From Pascua guehoae (lineage: Eukaryota > Basidiomycota > Tremellomycetes > Trichosporonales > Trichosporonaceae): DNA of 64,000 nt. The notes below the pieces were generated by a model. That model saw nothing but the letters and a program-made list of their open reading frames with translations, did no database searches and was not told where the DNA came from. Location of the stretch: NCBI GenBank assembly GCA_001600415.1, contig BCJX01000002.1, positions 186,001-250,000 of the forward strand, read 5' to 3'. Positions 55,098 through 64,000 of the stretch are shown here, piece by piece. Made by a program: the position numbers and the translations under genes. Within the stretch, counting starts at the first letter, position 1, and the number at the start of each line of letters is the position of its first letter.

Positions 55098-56224
55098 ATG
55101 CCGCAAACCCGCTCGCGTACCCCCATTACACGCAGGGGAACGCACCGCTTAGCGCCATACCCTGACCGTCCGCGCCGGGGTGCAGTCCCGGCCAAGTCCA
55201 CCAAGGAGCCGAACAAAAAGATTACAATCGAGGAGGCTGCTGCCATCCCTTCCAAATCGACGCCCAAGACTCCTAGCAAGAATGCACCAAAGGCGCCCAA
55301 GCCATTATCCAAACCGCAGCGGGAGCCAAAACCTGCGCCTCAGCCCACGACTCGCATAACCCGGAGCAGCTCTGCTCGCGCCAATAACGTGGGCAAGGAT
55401 GGCACGGACGACGCACGAAAGAGTGCCCCACGGGCACGCGCACGCAACGCACGGCCCGCCGATCCACCCCAAGTTTCCTCGCCAGCAGGGCCGAGCTCTT
55501 CGACGGCGTCTGATGACGACAAAGTGAGTAGACTGGGTTGGTAATTGGCAAACCACTGTGAGCTGGAGCGTGGACGTGACATGACGGGCGACTGGTTCTT
55601 CTTAAAGGGTGCGGCCTGTAGCTGCCCCCTTATAGGGAATCCGCACAGCCCACAGCCGACATGGTCCAGCGTGCGACAACCACTGCTGTTCCAATGGTGT
55701 TGCGCTGGTATTCCACTGTCACGGTACGGTATTCCCCGACGCCGAGCCCTGCTAGTCATCTGCCACAGGGCCCGTTCTCCCCATGCCTACCAATATCCTC
55801 CGCATGACTCCACAACGCTAACCCCCAGCTCATCCCCGAGGACAGCATCAGCAACGTGGGCGAGCGTATCCGGACGCCCCAACCGCCGAGTGCAGACAGT
55901 CGCGGGATCCAACTGGGCGGTGTTGACACCTATGTCGACGTGCCCGCTGGCTCCAAGCGTCCAGTGACCACCAACCACGCCAATCGCCCGCCCGCCGCAG
56001 GCACACGCCCCAATACTGTTCCCCGCCCCAGGGTCCGCGCAACTGCCCGTCCCATTGACGCGTACATTTCCCGCCTGCGCACGATCGACGCCCAGCTCGA
56101 GGCCCTTGCGGCCATGCAAAAGGAGCGGCGCACCCTCGTCTTCCTCCTCGCTCAGGAGGGGTATGTGGTCTCGTCCGACGATACAATGGTGGGCGACACG
56201 GACGACGACGGCGCGGAGTCGTAG
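55098..56224 (+). CDS. Basic, disordered protein with C-terminal coiled coil
   Basis: Two exons (55098-55523, 55829-56224) give 273 residues. Residues 1-140 are Lys/Pro/Ser/Arg-rich (SKSTPKTPSKNAPKAPKP, RKSAPRARARNARP), suggesting a nuclear or nucleic-acid-binding protein. Residues about 225-260 (IDAYISRLRTIDAQLEAL) form a short coiled coil likely to dimerise. The end is acidic (GDTDDDGAES). The intron of 305 nt has consensus ends and is in phase 0. I chose the ATG at 55098 because the reading upstream is low-complexity leader. No known family recognised. Confidence 0.6.
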
Positions 56225-56862
56225 CGGGAGACTCTGGTTTAGCCAAGCGGTGTAGAACACGGCCTGGCGGGCGGCCGTGGCTGTGTGATTATGAGGGGAG
56301 GTACGAGTCCAGGAGAAGAAGTTCTCGATGGGTTGCCGTCGGTGTGATTGTGTGCACTTACGTGCCTGTTGACATTGTAGTATAGTGGTCTGTTCCTTGT
56401 ATGCATTACACCTCCACAAAGCCCAGTAGGTCTCCCAAGAGGCTGGACGAGCACAGGAGACTGGTACGGGGAGCTGTCAGCCTTGGGCGCTGGCCTGTAA
56501 TGGCCTCCGTCTCTCACACGTACCAGCAAGTCCTTTGACGAGTGGCTTGAAGCCGACCAGGCTGTATCGGTTCTACAGATACGCCAGAGACGGTATTCGT
56601 GTCCACATGCGTTTGCACATTCTGACACACACAATCTTGACCATAGTGATCGCGCGCCTCCTAGCGTACAGTTGTCGGCACCCGCGTACAATCGTCGGCA
56701 CCCGCGTACAATCGTCGGCAACTGGGCATGCAGAACACCACCTCCGACCTGCCCAAACTGACATCATCAGTATCGCCGCAACACGCCCGGCAGCATGTAA
56801 ATACATCCCACCCACCCCTCTAGCTCTCTGCCCATCTACCCCATCTACCCAATCTACCCCGT
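56225..56862. other. Intergenic between convergent genes, with small repeats
   Basis: A 20-bp unit, gtacaatcgtcggcacccgc, repeats about three times at 56664-56722. Short 'ctaccccat' repeats lie at 56834-56868. No gene. Confidence 0.6.
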
Positions 56863-59436
56863 CTACCCCTTCGACTCGTCTCGCTTTTCCTCATCCCCCG
56901 ACGCGGGGGGCTCGCGAAACACGACCTCGCCACACTGGAGCACCGAGCCGATGAGGAAGGCCCACGAGCCCCAGAATGTCGCGAGGGTGCTCTGGTACTG
57001 CACGCCGTGGGCGGGGCTGTAGCCTAGGGCGCCGCAGAGGGCGAAGCCGACGGCGCCGATGAGGTTCCAGAAGCCGACTGGGGTGTCAGTTGTCTTGGGG
57101 GGTGAGAGGGGGGGTAGTAGTAGTAAATAGGAGGGGGAAGAGGGGNNNNNNNNGAGGGGGAGAAGGAGAGGGAAAGGGAGAGAGAGAAGGAGAAGGAGGG
57201 GGAAGCGGGGAAGTGGGGTGGGAGGGGAGAAGTGGGCAAGTGGGAAGAAGGAGGTGGGGTAAGGAGGGTATCATGGCTTGGATGGGGACATGCGCTGTAG
57301 AGACGTTGACGAGTGGTGCCAGGGACAGTTGCGCGGGGACGCCAGTGTCCAAGGCCGTTGTATGCCGGGAGCGAGTGTATGACCCGAGCAACCAGCATTC
57401 CACTGTGTGAAGACGTCTCTTTGCAAGAGACATTGTGCCCCCAGATACACATAGCGACGGTACCACTGCACACGTCTCACTCACCCTGCCACCCGATATC
57501 CAACGGGTTGGGCAGCCACCAACGGTGCTGCACCTCGATGATGAGCATGGTGCTCGAGGCGATGAAGCCGCAGCCGCCAATGACTGGTGTGAGCAGACAC
57601 GAAGGGACGAAGGGGTGGGTACACTTCTGCACGGGATGGCATGGAACGGGCTCTGTACGCGAGCCCAAGCCGTGGTGGAGCACGGCAGAGTTTGACCACG
57701 CCTGGTGGTGTGGAGCACACATCACACGAGCCCCAAGATGAGCAAGACTCACCCTGCGGCGTCCAGAAAAAGACGTCCGTGACGGCCACCTGCTTGCCGT
57801 CTGCCATGCCGGGTATGACGCCCGGGAGGCCGACGAGGGTCGGGATCCAGAAGACGCTCGCGGCGAAGAGCTGGGTGACGGCCTGGGGTCAGTTGAGTTG
57901 GGTTGTCGTGTGGTGCATGGTTAAATGGGTGTGTATGTGTCGCGTGGAACGCAGGTACGCAGGTACGCAGGTAAGCAGGACGCAGGCTCAAGGGGTGCAC
58001 CGGGAGGGGAGTGTCACTGTGGCGGTTTGCTCGTCAAAGCCTACAGCGTATGCTCCCTCCACGAGCCCAACAGTACCACGGTCGGTGACCATACGCGACG
58101 CGGACGACGGCAACGCAAGCACTGCCTGCCAAACCTCGGTGCGCAGCAGTGCACATCCCAGAACCCTCCCGGGCCACTCCCACCTCGGCAGTCGTAGCGA
58201 GACGACTAGAGCGCTTCCAAGCCTCGCTTCCAAGCCTCACTTCCGCCCACTCGACGCCGACCCGCACCATCTACCGTACTCACAGCGAGATATCCCAAAT
58301 CATGCCACAGCGGCTTGCCCCACCACCTAAACCCCGACCTCCCCTCTCCGCCATGCGCCCCGAGTTGGCCGTCGACCTTTGCGTCTGCGTGCTCGGGGTG
58401 TACCTCGCGCGCGTGGTCTTTGAGCTTTGCAAATAGCTCCCCGACCGCCGTGCCCATCTCCGTCTCGCGCCCCCTGCATGTCAGCCCCAACCCCCCCCTG
58501 GAGCTGGTGGGGACAAGAGCTCACCGGTCCAGCGCCTCGACGACCATGAGGTACGACCCGACCTCGAACATTGTCCCGCCAACAAAGCCCAGGGCCGCGG
58601 CGGCCGTGGCGAACCAGTCGGGGTTGGTCGAAGGGCGGACGAAGGGCAGCCACGAGAAGAAGCCTGGTGTGAGCGACGGGGCGGGGGGGTGGGCAGCCGG
58701 AACGGTGTGCAGCGGAGAAAGAGATGCAGGTGGGTCCGGAAAGTCTCGATAGTGCGACTTTAAGCTCGGTCTAGTCCAAGTTGCACATATCCACTCCGCA
58801 CCAATGCAGCACAGCAGCAGACACACGACTGCTTCCTGCTTGGTGTATCCCACATCACATGCACACCTCCCTGTATACCGTGGGCGAACCCGAGCCTTAT
58901 CGTGGTTGTCCCATGACTTTTCGGACACCTGTGCTGCCTGCAACTGCAGTGGGTGGGGATGACTCACCATTGACGACCCACACGACACTCCCGAGCGTAA
59001 ACCAGAATGCGACCCAGAAACTCACGTCGCCGCGGAGACTGGGCCGCAGCCTCTCCTTTGGCGGCATGCGGAGGTCGAGCGCGTGGAGCGTCGCCGCCGA
59101 CGGCCGCCTGCTGCCCCCCGGCCGTTGAGGCCGTTGGGGCCGTTGGTCGTGGGTCGCAGGCTCGGCGACACCGTGAGCCGTACCGAGTCTTCTTCTTGCG
59201 TGGGCGACCACCACATGTGCGCGCGGCTGGTACCGCGCCTTGCGGGCGCGGCGGGATGACCACTCCGAGGTGGACCCGTCGGGCGCGGTGAAGTGCAGGA
59301 GGGTCGGTTTGAGCTTGCGGTGTGGGTGGTGGTGCGAGGCGAGGTGGAGCGTGGGTGTGGGGTTCGAGTCGGTCGGGGGTGGGGATGGAGAGTGGGGTGG
59401 GGATGGGGACGGCGAGTGCTTGCCTGTATACGACAT
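56863..59436 (-). CDS. Fungal polytopic integral membrane protein of unknown function
   Basis: Six exons (59436-58968, 58663-58525, 58473-58284, 57882-57753, 57583-57485, 57077-56863) join in frame to 413 residues. The N-terminus (about 130 residues) is cytosolic, His/Pro/Arg-rich. About seven TM segments follow: FWVAFWFTLGSVVWVVNG, a helix ending in FEVGSYLMVVEAL, AVTQLFAASVFWIPTLVGL, GGCGFIASSTMLIIEV, FWNLIGAVGFALCGALGY and TFWGSWAFLIGSVLQ among them. A hydrophilic loop of about 60 residues (FAKLKDHAREVHPEHADAKV) splits TM pairs. Similar 'integral membrane protein' genes are common in basidiomycetes and uncharacterised. The last intron (407 nt) holds an 8-base N gap. Confidence 0.75.
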
Positions 59437-60393
59437 GGCGGAGCGCGTCTGGGTACAGCGATGTGATCAGATTGGTGTTTGAGGCTGGGTCGTTGTTCCA
59501 GTAGAGGATGGAAGGAGGCGTGAGAAGTAGAGCAGGGCGATGGGCGTCAAGTTGTTCTGAGCCGGAACGCCACTGTGTCAGAAGGGAGCCGGCGAGGCGT
59601 TCAGTGTTGTTGAGCAATTGTCAAGTCCGTTAGTTCACGTGCAGTTCGAGATCAAGTGCACGTCCGAGACTCGGACTCGGCTCCACTGTGCAGAATTGCA
59701 GCATGCGGCAGGGACGCGGCCGGGGGTTTGTTTACGACTGCAATACTGCGCTCGGCGCGGGATGGCACAATGAAAAAGATGGGACGAAAATAAACAGACG
59801 AGTGGACAAAGACGTCATCGGCCCAGGGACGATCGCTCGCAACAGAGACAAGTCCAGTGCCACGGAACAGAAGCGAGACAAGCGATAAAGCATGAGACGC
59901 GAAAAGTCAACAATCAGGTTGTGTGGCGCCAGCTGCCACCAGACGAGATTGTACAGGCTACGCACGGACACTGCCAATGGACAGGCAATGCGGCTGCGCT
60001 ACGACTGATCTCACATGTGTTCATACAATGCGCGTAAATATGCACTCTCCACGATGAGCCAACAGGAGGGACATCGAAAAAGTCGGCAACATGGTTTGCC
60101 TCGGCCCAAATACCGTTGCACACCTCGCCCATCGTCCAGGCATAGCTCGGAGCGGCGAGTGTCAGGGAGGTCGTGTGCAGGATGGCCCACACTCGTGTTT
60201 CCCGGCCAGACATGTTCAGGACTGTCGCTATGAAGGCCGGCATGCGTCGGGGTTCAAAAATGTCCAGTTCCATTTAAGAAATGGACCGCCAAAGGCTCTA
60301 ATGTTTGAGTCAGATACAGGTGTTCATACTCGAATACTGTACTCACTCAAACGCCTGGCCCCTGCTGGCCGAACACCCCTGAGGTCGTCCCGC
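59437..60393. other. Intergenic, 0.96 kb
   Basis: Upstream of the membrane-protein gene and 3' of the Lys/Ala-rich gene. No further gene supported. Confidence 0.5.
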
Positions 60394-60903
60394 CTAGCGT
60401 CCGGTCCACGCATACGGTCCATACATGTATCCCCCGGGGTAGGCATGAACCTGCGCCCACGCAGGATAGCACGCGCACGTCCGACCAGCCGCATGACATC
60501 CCCCGGGGCACGCCGCATACGCCCTATCCATTGCGGCGGTTGCGAGTACGCTGTGATCGGCCTGCATCCTGCCCCACATGGACATGATGGCGTCCTCGGT
60601 CTGCCGCGCATCCTCTGCTTCCTTTTTGATCTTGTCTTCAAGCGCCTTGGCTTCTGCCTTTGCCTTTTCTTCCTTGGCCTTGGCTTCAGCCTTGGCCTTG
60701 GCGTCCGTCACCTTGGCCAGCAGCTCGGCTGCCTTTTGCCGCACAAAGTCGCCGCCATACTCGGGCAGAGGTGCCGATGCAAACTTTTTCAGCTTGTCAA
60801 TCAGCGTACCGAGGTGTTCGGTGATGAGCCCGAGGGGCAGGAACGACAGCGCTTCCAGCGCCTGGTAGTTGTGCGGCCAGGGTGAGTCGAGGCGCGTCAC
60901 CAT
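60394..60903 (-). CDS. Lys/Ala/Glu-rich coiled-coil protein with C-terminal Cys motifs
   Basis: 169 residues from the Met at 60903 (good context, cacaATG); the open frame extends to 61047 with a Pro-rich reading that may be an upstream exon. After LDSPWPHNYQALEAL there is an alanine/lysine/glutamate helix (KAKAEAKAKEEKAKAEAK), probably a single alpha-helix or coiled coil. The C-terminus carries ACPGGCHAAGRTCACYP, four cysteines in about 15 residues, and a Tyr/Gly-rich end (YPGGYMYGPYAW). No family recognised. It may be linked by splicing to the upstream frame at 61228-61569. Confidence 0.5.
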   Translation of the reverse strand: MVTRLDSPWPHNYQALEALSFLPLGLITEHLGTLIDKLKKFASAPLPEYGGDFVRQKAAELLAKVTDAKAKAEAKAKEEKAKAEAKALEDKIKKEAEDARQTEDAIMSMWGRMQADHSVLATAAMDRAYAACPGGCHAAGRTCACYPAWAQVHAYPGGYMYGPYAWTGR

Positions 60904-61227
60904 TGTGGATATCAGGGTGGGAGTCGGCTCCAAGGTGAAGTAGTAGTTAGGGCAGGGGGAGGGGTCGCTGGGTGCAAGTGGCGGCGGCGGTCGGCTGCTG
61001 GCCGGACACGAGCTGGGTGGGACTGGGGCCGGGTAGGGACTGGGCATGAGCGTCGTCTAAGGTTGAGTGTGAGAGTGTGAGCATGAATGGCCACGCTGTG
61101 GTACACTGAGCAGTAAAGCGTGCAGCGATACACCATGTCTAGCGTGCCGAACACCCAAACAACAGTGTCACCCCAGCCTCCACAGGCAGGAAACCCCAGC
61201 ACTCACACCATGCTCTCCGAGCCCTAC

Positions 61228-61569
61228 TCACTTTGGCAAGTATCGTACACCGGCCGGGGCGGACGCGGAGCCGCAACCGCCACAACCGCCGCAGTCACGT
61301 GCACTCGGGGCGGGCGGGTTTGGCGCCGAGGTTGTGATGGGAGCCGGGGCACAGCATGGCGCGGCCACACGTGCTGTACTTGGGCATGCAGTGGGAGCGC
61401 TCGCCGGTGGTGCCGCTGACGTAGCTGGCGGCGGTGCCGGGGGAGGGCACGGCATTGCACGCCGTGGGAGGTACATCCAGGGCGGGGGCTCGGTGGTTAG
61501 GCGCATGATCGCCTTGGTGTGTGATGGGATCGGGAGGGGAACGGCAAAGGCGAGGGTGGCGGTGGACAC
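61228..61569 (-). CDS. Uncertain exon(s), Pro/Ala/Cys-rich
   Basis: The frame reads NVSTATLAFAVPLPIPS, then MRLTTEPPPWMY and a Cys/Pro/Ala-rich part ending DCGGCGGCGSAS. The sequence uses the C-ending codons typical of genes here. It runs into gtgagtaggg at about 61230, a good donor, and is preceded by a possible acceptor (ccactag) at about 61586, so it looks like an internal exon rather than a complete gene. No upstream ATG exon was found with confidence. It could belong to the gene at 60394. Confidence 0.3.
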   Translation of the reverse strand: MSTATLAFAVPLPIPSHTKAIMRLTTEPPPWMYLPRRAMPCPPPAPPPATSAAPPASAPTACPSTARVAAPCCAPAPITTSAPNPPAPSARDCGGCGGCGSASAPAGVRYLPK

Positions 61570-62810
61570 GTTGACCTCGATGTACTAGTGGACGTGCAGC
61601 GTTGGCCGTGGGGGAGATTTGTCGAGGGCTGGTGGGGCAGCTCGGTAAGGCCAGGGGCGAGCGTCCAATTGACCTCGGGGTCCGGTGAAAAGCTGATGAG
61701 GAGGATGATTCGACTGTTGTGAGATGGAACTTGTGCTACGTTGTGATGGCGATGGTTGTGCTGCGCTTGACGTCGCTTCGACGATGAGAGACGAGGGGGA
61801 GTTTGGAGGCGTTTGATGATGACGGAGAGAATGGAAAGAAATGAGATTGATTGTAATGACGCGACGAAGGAAAGAGTTGAGTGGAAATGCGGCCTGTGCA
61901 CACGTGGGGGGATAAAAGTGCACGGCCCTTTGTCGATTAACTCGATTCTCACTCAATCCACTTTACACCTTGTCGCACAGTCCACGTTCAGCCATTGCAT
62001 GCAATGCACCATGCAGCTGCAACTTTCACGATAATGACAACGAGAGTAGAGCTCGTTGAAACCTTGAGCCTCGCGGTCGTGGAACTGCCCTGTTAACATA
62101 ATCGCCCTGCCTACAGAACGAGAAAAAAAAAACCGACAAAGACGGGCGTTCACATGGTTCTTTATGATGTGTCATGCGACGAATACACGGTGCTGAGGAG
62201 ACCAATGTCGATTCAACTAATGTTTTATGCTTGAGGATACCCAGACGAGAAACCCACAACTAGCCAGCAAATAATGCACCCAAAAGTAACATGCGAGTAC
62301 AGTACTCGTCTGAGCTGAAACAGCCCTCCGCCACCGAGAAGGGGAGTGTGATCTAAAGTAGGCCAGATGGTAGCCGAGGCGCCCAGGAGCAAAAGTCGGT
62401 GCCACTGATCATTGACCGGGAGCGTTGTGGCCTGCCTGGGCGGGGTAGCTGTTATCAGTATCCTGGTTGAGTGTACTGCCGTTCCGGGTCTTCATAATCG
62501 CTGGCAGGGGGAAGGGACGTCCCACAGTATTAATGGGGTTTGTGGAGAAAATGAGTAAGGCTATGCGATGTCGCTTTCATACATCTACAGTCGCCCAATT
62601 TGGCCCTCCGAACACCTTGATGATGGCTAAGAGGTAGAAGGGGCAATGCAGTTACTGAAACAATAGGGGCGGACCCAAAAGGGTTGTCGCATGTGGCACC
62701 AACGGCTCTTTTAGTCCGCTCGACATCTTCAACACTCCACTCGCCCGTCGTTCCTCTTGGGTTCTTTGCGTTCTTCTTCGCTTTACCCAACAACCAAAAG
62801 GCAAAAGGAA
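61570..62810. other. Intergenic, 1.24 kb
   Basis: No gene supported. The terminator side of tRNA-Arg lies at 62790-62810. Confidence 0.5.
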
Positions 62811-62913
62811 AGGTCACGACGGGGATCGAACCCGCGATCTCCTGATAACTGTGATTAAACGTATTAACGCTTAAACCTCGTAGTCAGACGCCGTACCATT
62901 TGGCCACGCGACC
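62811..62913 (-). tRNA. tRNA-Arg(ACG) with intron
   Basis: The minus strand reads GGTCGCGTGGCCAAATGG. Stem TCTGA/TCAGG encloses CTACGA, an intron of about 31 nt, then A, giving anticodon ACG. T-arm CGGGTTCGATCCCCG and acceptor end CGTGACC fit. A TTTT terminator follows. Confidence 0.9.
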
Positions 62914-64000
62914 CTTTCTGTTTTTGTTGGTAAATAGATGGTTAAGAATGTATATTAATGACCAAAACGCTAAGGGAGGTCTGTGCGTTTTGTTTCATCG
63001 CCTCCCCTTCGGATGTTGAGAACACAAGGAAAATGTTGCGGCACGCTGCATGTTGTGGGTTGTTGGGGGCGGTCGGCGCAGCGTTGCAGCAAGCGTCCGG
63101 CCGCGGTCGGCTGCTGCGCAAAAATGGGGCATTAGGCACGATTAGGCACAGCCCACGTGGGGCGGGCCGCAGGTCCGGGCGGCGCACGCCGGCGGCTCGG
63201 CGGGTTCGGCGCCGACCTTGCAAATTCCTCTCTTCTTCTCAAGACAAGCGGGGCACGCCGTGAGCCGGCAACTGGCAAGCACCGACTGAATGCTGGGCTC
63301 CGCATTCTGAGACACATAGGGAGCGCCAATGTACATGAGATGTGCACGGCCGATTACATGGACGCTTAATGAGTGCATCATTGGGTCAGTTGTTGGAGAT
63401 GTGGAGGCGATGGAGATGGTGGGATAACATTGTGCCGTGCCAAGTGAGTGGAGGCCAAATGGGCACCAATGCCGAGACGCAGAGCATCCCACCTGCCCAC
63501 CTTGTTCGCCGCCTGTCTTCCGTCTCGGCAATCTCTTTGTGGCTTGTGCCCTCCATCACGCCCACAGCCCGCGCCGCCGCTCCTCTGACGTAGATAATCC
63601 AAGATCCGGAACCAGGCACAGCTAGTGTTATTCTAGCTCACACGCTCTTGGCGGCGGGCCGTGTTCGCCGAACTACCGTGCATAGCCGCTTCGCCCCGCT
63701 AAATGCCACTCACCCTCCTACTCATACGCTGTTCTGCTCCGAGTCTGCGGTCATGACTGTTGACAGGCACAATATTGGGGAGTTTAGGCTACTCGAGGGA
63801 TACGGTCGCCATACCAGGACGGGTATGTGCGACTTCTTTGGCCCCACGGGCAAGGTGTGGGCTGGTAGATATGAAAGCGGGGGTGCGAGGTGCCCCGGAG
63901 CGCCGTCTTCTCATCTCTCACTCACCCCACGGGCACCGCAGCAGGCTGTTCACTACCTGCTCCCAGCACGCTCTGTCTGTCAACGTTTAGACCAGTCTTA
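62914..64000. other. Terminal 1.1 kb without a supported gene
   Basis: Several short ORFs exist on both strands but none shows a recognisable domain, splice structure or consistent codon use. A gene could begin beyond the right edge. Confidence 0.4.

Noticed and set aside
63132..63531. Cys-rich minus-strand ORF as a zinc-cluster or ring protein
   Set aside because: Cysteine spacing fits no known finger and there is no start or splice support.
1..64000. CRISPR array or prokaryotic operon
   Set aside because: The window is clearly eukaryotic; the tandem repeats are short direct repeats without spacers.

Overview
The window is nuclear DNA of a GC-rich, intron-dense fungus. Nearly every gene is split by GT-AG introns, many only 32-50 nt long. 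All ten tRNA genes carry an intron 3' of the anticodon. The gene families (Zn2Cys6 factor, SIT and MCH transporters, SUR7/PalI protein, F-box expansions, Eat1/ABHD11 hydrolase) are fungal. Compact genes, tiny introns and intron-rich tRNAs suggest a basidiomycete yeast of the Tremellomycetes, perhaps Trichosporonales; this is inference, since no phylogenetic marker is present.

Left part (1-15.6 kb): a Zn2Cys6 regulator cut by the window edge is divergent from an MCH-type MFS transporter across a CGG-rich promoter. A local family follows: a relic, a ubiquitin-like-domain protein and a short paralogue (2.7-5.8 kb). Then come an F-box-like gene, a secreted ricin-B-type lectin, tRNA-Ala, a mitochondrial dienelactone-hydrolase-like protein that appears to have lost its catalytic residues, a GNAT acetyltransferase and a metallothionein-like protein with a Gly/His-rich tail.

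Middle part (16-45 kb): a ten-exon FAD-dependent oxidoreductase, tRNA-Ile, three more members of the F-box-like 'YPHIF' family, a BTB protein, a small mitochondrial protein, tRNA-Ala(CGC), an alpha/beta hydrolase, a siderophore-iron (SIT) transporter, tRNA-Glu, a PaaI-type thioesterase with unusually long introns, a SUR7/PalI membrane protein, a classical F-box protein, tRNA-Ile and tRNA-Val.

Right part (45-64 kb): a long coiled-coil protein with acidic 7-residue repeats, tRNA-Ala(AGC), an ABHD11/Eat1-like mitochondrial hydrolase, tRNA-Phe and tRNA-Gly, a Q/N/S/G/Y-rich prion-like protein, a basic nuclear-type protein, a polytopic membrane protein, a Lys/Ala-rich coiled-coil protein and tRNA-Arg. 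The last kilobase holds no gene I can support.

The genes form no operon or obvious biosynthetic cluster. The one theme is ubiquitin-linked proteins: five F-box or F-box-like proteins, one BTB protein and one ubiquitin-like-domain protein. Exon coordinates were worked out by hand from splice consensus, frame and homology. There are sequencing gaps at 38106-38178 and 57146-57153 and ambiguous bases near 22182-22190.
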